Below are positions 58,447-64,000 of a DNA stretch of 64,000 nucleotides, piece by piece; the stretch's first letter is position 1, and every line of letters begins with the position of its first letter. The DNA is taken from assembly GCA_045613065.1 (NCBI GenBank), contig JAZLAH010000042.1:38038-102037 (forward strand), given 5' to 3'. Source of the DNA: Fimenecus sp045613065. Lineage in GTDB: Bacteria > Bacillota > Clostridia > Oscillospirales > Acutalibacteraceae. A program made the position numbers and the translations under genes. The notes under the pieces were generated by a model. The model made no database searches and had not been told where the DNA came from. It saw only the letters and a program-made list of their open reading frames with translations.

Positions 58447-60084
58447 TTAAACTGCTTCTGCTACCATTTTCAATATAATGCGAGCATCAGATACTGTAAG
58501 CACATCGTCACAGTTCATATCACCGTTCATAAGCTGTTCTTCTGTTGCAGTAAAATCACCTGAAACAACCCTTAAAATAACAAGTGCATCAATAGCAGAT
58601 ACTTTACCATCACCTGTTACATCACCACTACCACAAGTATATGGTACAAGCTTTGGAATTTCAGTATTATAGTACATAAACTGTGGATACTGTGGATTTG
58701 AATAAACAGTGTACTGTTCATTTGCTGTAAGCAACCACATGTAGAAATCACAAGTGCCATCATTGTGGTCATATGCGATATGTCCCCAGTTCTTTGTCAT
58801 CCATGTCTGCATTGGAGCCTGAGCAGTTGATACGTCAACCACATTATCAGGAGAAACCATATCTTTTCCGTTATTTACTGCCTGAACATAATCTGCACCA
58901 AGAGTTTCACCGATATTTGCAACTGTTGCAAAACCACTTGTATTGTAAGTTTCAATAATACCGTCTGAATTCCAACGAGCTGTTTTTGTTACAGGAGCAA
59001 TATATTGATTATAGTTTGAAATACAGAAATAGTTCACATCATCACTTGCAACCATTTCTTTTACTCTTTCAGTTGTTTTACTTGCAACTTTTTCATAATA
59101 ATCATTTGCGAAAGCCTTCATATCAGGACCTGCATCAGGGAGCATCATTTCAATCGCTTCTTCGAAGTGATATTCAGGAACAAAGCACCAGAATGATGGG
59201 AGATATCCGAAAACAGGAATCAGAACTTCTTCATAAATTCTATCCCCTGCTACCTCAAAAATGTAGTTTGCAAGATTTGCAAGGTCTTCAAAAAGTGGAA
59301 TATATGGGATAAGTGAAGCATATTCAGTTGAACCGTAAATACTCTGTGCAATAAGCCCACCAAGAGCAGGACCGTCAATTTCAGGATTACCAATAAACAA
59401 CTGACCAATCATTTCAAGTCCGTTGAATGCTGAGTTTGCCATTACGAGATTCTGAACATCGCCATATCCATAAAGAGCAAGGTATGTATTGGTCATACAT
59501 CCTCCCATACTTTCAGCACAGATAGTCACTTTATCGTGACCTGACTTTACTTTTACTTCCTTAATGAACTGATTAAGGTCTTCTGCTATTTCAAAAGGAT
59601 TTCCCGTCCAGTCATAAATGAAAAGATATGAATGTTTTTCACCTAATTTCCTGTAAACAGCCTGTGCAAGAGTATTCTCTGAACTTACATCATCAGCTGT
59701 TAAATCCACATAAGTTTCAATAGGGTCACTTGTATAACCCTCAACAGTAACAACAGAATCACGATTAAGGTTGTTGTCATAAGACACAGGAGCAAAAATT
59801 GCTGTAACTGCTGAATCCAATGCCTCAACAAGAGTGTCCATATTGAGTGTTACAAGGAACTCTGCAAGTTTTGGTATAGCAGGTAAAATTCCGTTTACAA
59901 TATTGTCAGTTGAGAATACTGGATTACCTTCACCGTCATAAAGAGTCTCACCGATACCTCTTACCTGAACAACAGGTGCAGTGCCACAATCACACTTCTG
60001 TGTTGCAGCAAAAGAAACAGGAACTGTTGTCATTAAAAGAACAACAGACAAGATAATACTTAAAACTGCTTTCATTTTCTTCAT
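58447..60084 (-). CDS. Secreted alpha/beta hydrolase with C-terminal type I dockerin
   Basis: 545 aa. The first ATG has GGAGGG upstream. A Sec signal peptide (MKKMKAVLSI... cleaved after about residue 27) and Cys-rich start are followed by an alpha/beta-hydrolase core with GxSxG-like CAESMGG (Ser192). A dockerin occupies about residues 480-545: DVTGDGKVSAIDALVILRVV and DMNCDDVLTVSDARIILKMV, two calcium-binding repeats. Dockerins bind cohesins to build cellulosomes, so this is probably an esterase or lipase carried on a scaffoldin. No cohesin gene is in view. Esterase activity is inferred. Confidence 0.85.
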   Translation of the reverse strand: MKKMKAVLSIILSVVLLMTTVPVSFAATQKCDCGTAPVVQVRGIGETLYDGEGNPVFSTDNIVNGILPAIPKLAEFLVTLNMDTLVEALDSAVTAIFAPVSYDNNLNRDSVVTVEGYTSDPIETYVDLTADDVSSENTLAQAVYRKLGEKHSYLFIYDWTGNPFEIAEDLNQFIKEVKVKSGHDKVTICAESMGGCMTNTYLALYGYGDVQNLVMANSAFNGLEMIGQLFIGNPEIDGPALGGLIAQSIYGSTEYASLIPYIPLFEDLANLANYIFEVAGDRIYEEVLIPVFGYLPSFWCFVPEYHFEEAIEMMLPDAGPDMKAFANDYYEKVASKTTERVKEMVASDDVNYFCISNYNQYIAPVTKTARWNSDGIIETYNTSGFATVANIGETLGADYVQAVNNGKDMVSPDNVVDVSTAQAPMQTWMTKNWGHIAYDHNDGTCDFYMWLLTANEQYTVYSNPQYPQFMYYNTEIPKLVPYTCGSGDVTGDGKVSAIDALVILRVVSGDFTATEEQLMNGDMNCDDVLTVSDARIILKMVAEAV

Positions 60085-60115
60085 AAAATTCCCTCCGAAT
60101 TAAAATTCCGAGTTA

Positions 60116-60144
60116 ATTTTATCACAGTTTCTTCCTGTTTACAA
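60116..60144 (-). promoter_or_regulatory. Promoter of the dockerin hydrolase gene
   Basis: TTGTAA (60144-60139), 17 bp, TAAAAT (60121-60116) on the minus strand. Confidence 0.6.
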
Positions 60145-60147
60145 TAA

Positions 60148-61071
60148 TCAGAATACACTTTCGATAATTTTTTCTGCAATTTCAGGTGAATATTGCCACA
60201 CTTTTATATGGTCACCATCATAAAAATACTTTACCGGCTTCAGTTCTGCCTTTTCAGGGAAACTATCAACAATCGAAAGTTTGATTTTCATTTTTTCAGG
60301 ATTGATGCTTTTTATGTAAACACTTGCAGAGTCACCTTCGTGCACATCACATGAATATTCAGCAAGACCTGCAAGATTCGGAGAAAGTTCAATGAAAACT
60401 CCATATTTTTCTATAGAACGGACAATTCCACCAACAGTCTGACCTGCTTTGAATCTTTCTGCATTTTCATTCCAAGTGCCGAGCAATTCTTTATGCGAAA
60501 GTGTAACTCTGCCAAATTCGTCAATGTTTTTTACAACGGCTTTAATCATTGTGTTCACAGAAAATCGCACATCAGGATGTGGAATACGGGACACAGAAAT
60601 ACTGTCGATGGGTAAAAGTGCAGAAATTCCACATCCTATATCACAAAATGAGCCAAAAGATTCGTTATGAGTGATTCTCGCATCAATTATATCTCCTGGC
60701 GAAAGTGTTTTTATGTATTCTTCTGCACATTCTTCCTGCACTTTTTTACGACTTAATATAGCAGTACGAACTCCTGTTTCATCATCCATAAAGTCGATTA
60801 TTTTAAATACAACTGGTTTATTCACTCTTGAAATAATTGCAATATCACGAACACTTCCATCCGAGATTCCTATAGCACATTCTTCTCTTGGAATAACACC
60901 TTGAATAACACCTAAATCCACATAAAGATTATGGTCACGGTCACACATTGTGGCTTTTGCTTCTAAAATTTTCTCTGAAAAAAAGCATTCACGAAGACTG
61001 CTTATTGACTCCATAGATTTTCTGTTCTGTTTTGTTTCAAAAAGAATTCCCTCAGGATAATATTTTTTCAT
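60148..61071 (-). CDS. S1 RNA-binding domain protein
   Basis: 307 aa from the ATG at 61071 with AAAGGTGAG upstream. Three S1-like OB folds: one around AKATMCDRDHNLYVDLGVIQ (about 43-115), one at PGDIIDARITHNESFGSFCD (about 125-195) and a third at AGQTVGGIVRSIEKYGVFIE (about 205-270). These resemble RpsA-like proteins of Firmicutes, which bind mRNA, but the ribosomal protein S1 is normally longer. An extended C-terminal tail (VKYFYDGDHIKVWQYS) is unusual. Confidence 0.75.
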   Translation of the reverse strand: MKKYYPEGILFETKQNRKSMESISSLRECFFSEKILEAKATMCDRDHNLYVDLGVIQGVIPREECAIGISDGSVRDIAIISRVNKPVVFKIIDFMDDETGVRTAILSRKKVQEECAEEYIKTLSPGDIIDARITHNESFGSFCDIGCGISALLPIDSISVSRIPHPDVRFSVNTMIKAVVKNIDEFGRVTLSHKELLGTWNENAERFKAGQTVGGIVRSIEKYGVFIELSPNLAGLAEYSCDVHEGDSASVYIKSINPEKMKIKLSIVDSFPEKAELKPVKYFYDGDHIKVWQYSPEIAEKIIESVF

Positions 61072-61202
61072 ATATCTCACCTTTATTTTCAAATTAATAT
61101 ATAGATATGAGATAAATGTTCAATTAAGAATTAAAATTAGGTATTTTATTTTTGCATCTTTTATGGTATTATATAATGTAATATATTTTGAGGTAAAAAT
61201 TT

Positions 61203-61400
61203 ATGGATATTAAAGTAAATGATGTTCTTGAAATGAAAAAGCCACATCCCTGTGGTGGAAAACAATTTTTAGTTCTTCGTGCAGGTATGGATTTCCGTGT
61301 CCGTTGTATAAATTGTAATCGTGAAGTTATGGTGCCAAGAGTTAAAATTGAAAAGAATATCAAAAAAGTTTTGAGAGATGGAGAAATAGTTAATGTTTGA
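61203..61400 (+). CDS. DUF951 family small zinc-binding protein
   Basis: 65 aa. MDIKVNDVLEMKKPHPCGGK and RCINCNREVMVPR give Cys17, Cys35 and Cys38 plus His15, a single zinc site. DUF951 is widespread in Firmicutes, normally next to ribosome-related genes; function unknown. It overlaps prfA by 8 nt, so the two are coupled. Confidence 0.85.
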   Translation: MDIKVNDVLEMKKPHPCGGKQFLVLRAGMDFRVRCINCNREVMVPRVKIEKNIKKVLRDGEIVNV

Positions 61401-62463
61401 TAAGTTATTAGGTATTGAAGCAAGATTTGAAAGTGTAAATGAACAGCTTTGTGACCCTGCTACAGTAAGTGACCAACAGTTATACACAAAGTTAATGAAA
61501 GAATTAAAACAGTTAACTCCCGTTGTTGAAAAATTCCGTGAATACAAAGGTATCAAGGATACATTTGAAGAATCAAAAATGCTCCTTGATGAAGGTGGAA
61601 TGGACAAGGACTTCAAGGAAATGGTGCAGGAAGAATTTGAAACTGCAAAAGAACAGCTTGAAGTGACATGGGAAGAGCTTAAAATCCTTCTCCTTCCTCG
61701 TGACCCTAACGATGACCGAAGTGTTATTATTGAAATCCGTGGTGGTGCAGGTGGTGAAGAAGCAGCACTCTTTGCAAATTCACTTTTCAGAATGTACACT
61801 ATGTATGCTGAAGCTCGTGGTTGGAAAATGGAAATTCTTTCTGAAAACCCAACTGAACTTGGTGGATATAAGGAAGTTATTTTCTCTGTTGACGGTGACG
61901 GTGCATATTCAAGATTCAAGTTTGAAAGCGGTGTTCACAGAGTTCAGCGTGTTCCTGAAACAGAAAGCCAGGGTAGAATCCAGACATCAACTGTTACCGT
62001 TGCGGTTCTTCCTGAAGCTGAAGATGTTGACTTTGAGCTTAATCCTGCTGATTTACAGATTGACGTTTTCCGTTCAAGTGGTGCAGGTGGACAGAAAGTT
62101 AACAAGACTTCATCTGCAATCCGTGTTACTCACATTCCAACAGGTATGGTTGTTGAGTGTCAGGACGAAAGAAGTCAGCACAAAAATAAGGATAAAGCAC
62201 TTAAAGTTCTTCGTTCACGACTTCTTGAAATTGAACAAGCTAAGCACGATGCTGAAATTGCAGGTCAAAGAAAGAGTCAGGTTGGTACAGGCGATAGAAG
62301 TGAACGAATTAGAACATACAACTTCCCACAAGGTCGAGTAAGTGACCACAGAATTGGTCTTACTCTTTACAAAATCGAGCAGATTATGAATGGTGATATT
62401 GATGAAATCATCGATGCACTTATCACAGCAGATACTGCAGAAAAATTAAAAGCTAACGAATAA
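61393..62463 (+). CDS. prfA: Peptide chain release factor 1
   Basis: 356 aa, full length. GGQ (residues 232-234) sits in SSGAGGQKVNKTSS; the decoding PxT-type loop is in VQRVPETESQGRIQTS. RF1 ends translation at UAA and UAG. No prmC methylase gene lies downstream in view, unlike in many genomes. The start overlaps DUF951. Confidence 0.96.
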   Translation: MFDKLLGIEARFESVNEQLCDPATVSDQQLYTKLMKELKQLTPVVEKFREYKGIKDTFEESKMLLDEGGMDKDFKEMVQEEFETAKEQLEVTWEELKILLLPRDPNDDRSVIIEIRGGAGGEEAALFANSLFRMYTMYAEARGWKMEILSENPTELGGYKEVIFSVDGDGAYSRFKFESGVHRVQRVPETESQGRIQTSTVTVAVLPEAEDVDFELNPADLQIDVFRSSGAGGQKVNKTSSAIRVTHIPTGMVVECQDERSQHKNKDKALKVLRSRLLEIEQAKHDAEIAGQRKSQVGTGDRSERIRTYNFPQGRVSDHRIGLTLYKIEQIMNGDIDEIIDALITADTAEKLKANE

Positions 62464-62472
62464 GGAATATTT

Positions 62473-63492
62473 ATGGAAACAGTAGTAATTAACATTACAA
62501 CTGAATATGAAAAAGCATTGGCTGAGGCTAAAAGGCTTATAAACGACGGTCAAGTTGTGGGTATCCCTACTGAAACTGTCTATGGACTTGCTGCAAATGC
62601 CTTTGACGAAGATGCTGTTAAAAAAATCTTCATTGCAAAAGGCAGACCAAGTGATAACCCACTTATTGTTCACATAAGTAAGTTTGAGGATTTAGCTCCA
62701 TTAGTTGACGAAATTCCTGACAAAGTAAAGCTTATGGCTGAACATTTCTGGCCTGCTGCACTTACTATGATTATGAAAAAAAGTGATAAGATTTCCAATA
62801 TTGTTTCGGGAAACCTTAACACAGTAGCTGTAAGAATGCCTGAAAACGATTACGCAAGAGCGATAATTGAAAGTTGTGGTGTGCCACTTGCTGCACCATC
62901 GGCAAACCTTTCGGGTAGTCCAAGTCCCACAAATGCTAAATATGTATTCGACGATATGAATGGTCGTATTCCGCTTATCATTGATGGTGGAAGTTCGGAA
63001 ATCGGTGTTGAGTCAACTGTAATTTCTTTTGCAGAAGACCCGCCAAGGCTTCTTCGTCCCGGTGGCGTGACACTTGAGGAAATGACCGAGTTAATTGGTG
63101 AAATCGTGGTTGACGATGCTGTGCTTAATCAGTTACAGGAAGGTGCTGTTGCCGCATCTCCGGGTATGAAATACAAGCATTACGCACCAACTGCTGACAT
63201 AACTCTTATTAAAAGTGATTTTGAAACCTTTAAAAATCTTTGCGAAAGTGAAGAAAGCATCACTGCATTATGCTTTGACGGTGAAGAGAATCAACTCCCC
63301 TGCCCTTGTGTTACATACGGTAATGAACACGATGGTTATAGTCAGAGTGCAAGACTTTTTGATGCATTGCGTGAACTTGACGAAATGGGTGCTACAAAAG
63401 TTTATGCCCGTTGTCCCGACACAAAAGGTATGGGTATGGCAGTATATAACCGACTTATCCGCTCCGCAGGGTTCAAAATAAGAATAGTATGA
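62473..63492 (+). CDS. Threonylcarbamoyl-AMP synthase, Sua5 type
   Basis: 339 aa. YrdC core: GQVVGIPTETVYGLAANAF, AKGRPSDNPLIVHI, RMPENDYARAI, APSANLSGSPSPTNAKYV and GVESTVISF. A C-terminal Sua5 domain follows from about 215 (AASPGMKYKHYAPTADI). The enzyme makes threonylcarbamoyl-AMP for t6A37 of tRNAs reading ANN codons. It starts 9 nt after prfA. Full-length Sua5 rather than the shorter TsaC form. Confidence 0.93.
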   Translation: METVVINITTEYEKALAEAKRLINDGQVVGIPTETVYGLAANAFDEDAVKKIFIAKGRPSDNPLIVHISKFEDLAPLVDEIPDKVKLMAEHFWPAALTMIMKKSDKISNIVSGNLNTVAVRMPENDYARAIIESCGVPLAAPSANLSGSPSPTNAKYVFDDMNGRIPLIIDGGSSEIGVESTVISFAEDPPRLLRPGGVTLEEMTELIGEIVVDDAVLNQLQEGAVAASPGMKYKHYAPTADITLIKSDFETFKNLCESEESITALCFDGEENQLPCPCVTYGNEHDGYSQSARLFDALRELDEMGATKVYARCPDTKGMGMAVYNRLIRSAGFKIRIV

Positions 63493-63836
63493 ACAATTTG
63501 CCAAAAAGAAAGAATATAAGGTTGCAAGGGTATGATTATTCTCAGAATGGTTGTTATTTTATAACTATTTGTGTTAAGGATAAACGACAGCTGTTAGGTC
63601 ATTATAGGTCGAAAGAAGAATTTGTAGGGGCAGGTCCCTACAAGATATCATCAGAAACTTTAAATCATATACAACAAAAAAGTATTGGGAATTATCTGGC
63701 GATAAAAACGGTGTTTTATGGCAAACTCGGTATTACGACCACATCATCCGTAACCAATCGGATTTTGAAAAACATTGGAACTACATTGAATACAATGCCT
63801 TGAAAGAATACCCTTTAAAGGAAGAAATTATATGAA
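63489..63836 (+). pseudogene. Degraded REP-associated tyrosine transposase (RAYT)
   Basis: The first 45 codons (RKNIRLQGYDYSQNGCYFIT, ICVKDKRQLLGHY) match the N-terminus of RAYT/Y1 transposases. The C-terminal part (WQTRYYDHIIRNQSDFEKHW, then NYIEYNALKEY) is readable in another frame from about 63720. The middle of the family, including the HxH of the Y1 active site, is missing, so both a frameshift and an internal loss have occurred. It overlaps the Sua5 end and the coaE start, a hitchhiker filling the gap. Not functional. Confidence 0.75.
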
Positions 63837-64000
63837 AATCATTGGTCTTACGGGACTTACGGGTGCCGGAAAAAGCACTGTTGCCCAGAAACTTATGGCT
63901 TATGGTTGTTATCACATTGACGCTGACAAAGTGGCAAAAGATGTAATAAACAATCGTGAAGATGTAAAAAATAAATTGAAAGAGCATTTTGGTGACGATG
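63833..64000 (+). CDS. coaE: Dephospho-CoA kinase, N-terminal part
   Basis: 56 residues are visible. MKIIGLTGLTGAGKSTVAQKL holds the P-loop GLTGAGKST, and HIDADKVAKDVI is the conserved substrate segment. CoaE phosphorylates dephospho-CoA to finish coenzyme A. The gene continues past the right edge. AAAGGAAG ribosome site; start overlaps the RAYT relic by 4 nt. Confidence 0.93.

Noticed and set aside
1..64000. CRISPR array
   Set aside because: No regularly spaced identical repeats with unique spacers were seen by eye in any intergenic region.

Overview
The window reads as chromosomal DNA of a low-GC, anaerobic Firmicute of class Clostridia, probably the Ruminococcaceae/Oscillospiraceae. This is an inference from gene content. 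The genes pointing that way are an oxygen-independent HemZ, a desulfoferrodoxin domain, a SpoVB/MurJ-type flippase, DUF951 beside prfA, and a secreted protein with a type I dockerin. Promoters are mostly canonical TTGACA/TATAAT with 17 bp spacers, and Shine-Dalgarno sites are strong AGGAGG types.

Positions 1-8084 form one leftward operon: recJ, a relA/spoT homologue, dtd, an MBL-fold hydrolase, hemZ, a uridine kinase-like gene and a flippase cut by the window edge. Divergent from it (8256-15867) run a GlmU C-domain-only acetyltransferase, pth, mfd, a DUF554 membrane protein, a CDF-type transporter and a membrane-anchored metallophosphoesterase. An MFS transporter and two paralogous membrane-anchored proteins of unknown role follow (15942-19565).

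An accessory island begins at tRNA-Pro(TGG) at 19802. The 3' end of this tRNA is duplicated 179 bp downstream, and the remnant of an IS21-type end lies beyond. Up to about 42950 the genes look like defence and mobile DNA: (a) a RES-domain protein with sce7725 and sce7726 family proteins; (b) a structured leader RNA before a small operon of two related proteins; (c) a cassette of small membrane and zinc-ribbon proteins; (d) a leftward operon headed by a 72-aa protein and a GHKL-type ATPase, followed by a 308-aa protein, a DUF6339-like protein, a DUF4365-like nuclease, an unknown Cys-rich protein and a deformylase-like protein, with a 5-cytosine DNA methyltransferase just upstream on its own promoter; (e) a TIR-like protein, a caspase-like protease and a coiled-coil/two-TM membrane protein, which looks like a type IV Thoeris-like module with a third gene; (f) a complete IS21-family element.

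From 43273 the content returns to ordinary metabolism and transport: GH78 and GH127 glycosidases, a TipA-type MerR regulator with a 19-bp-spacer promoter, an FAD dehydrogenase, an ECF S component, an NhaC-type antiporter, an XRE-desulfoferrodoxin fusion, an MGMT-like protein, a 41-aa peptide gene, a second MFS transporter, galT, a cysteine synthase homologue, tRNA-Arg(CCG), a secreted dockerin hydrolase, an S1-domain protein, DUF951, prfA, a Sua5-type protein, a broken RAYT transposase and the start of coaE.

The strongest leads for an undescribed system are the TIR/caspase/membrane trio and the GHKL ATPase operon. All family names come from reading the sequence; no search was run.
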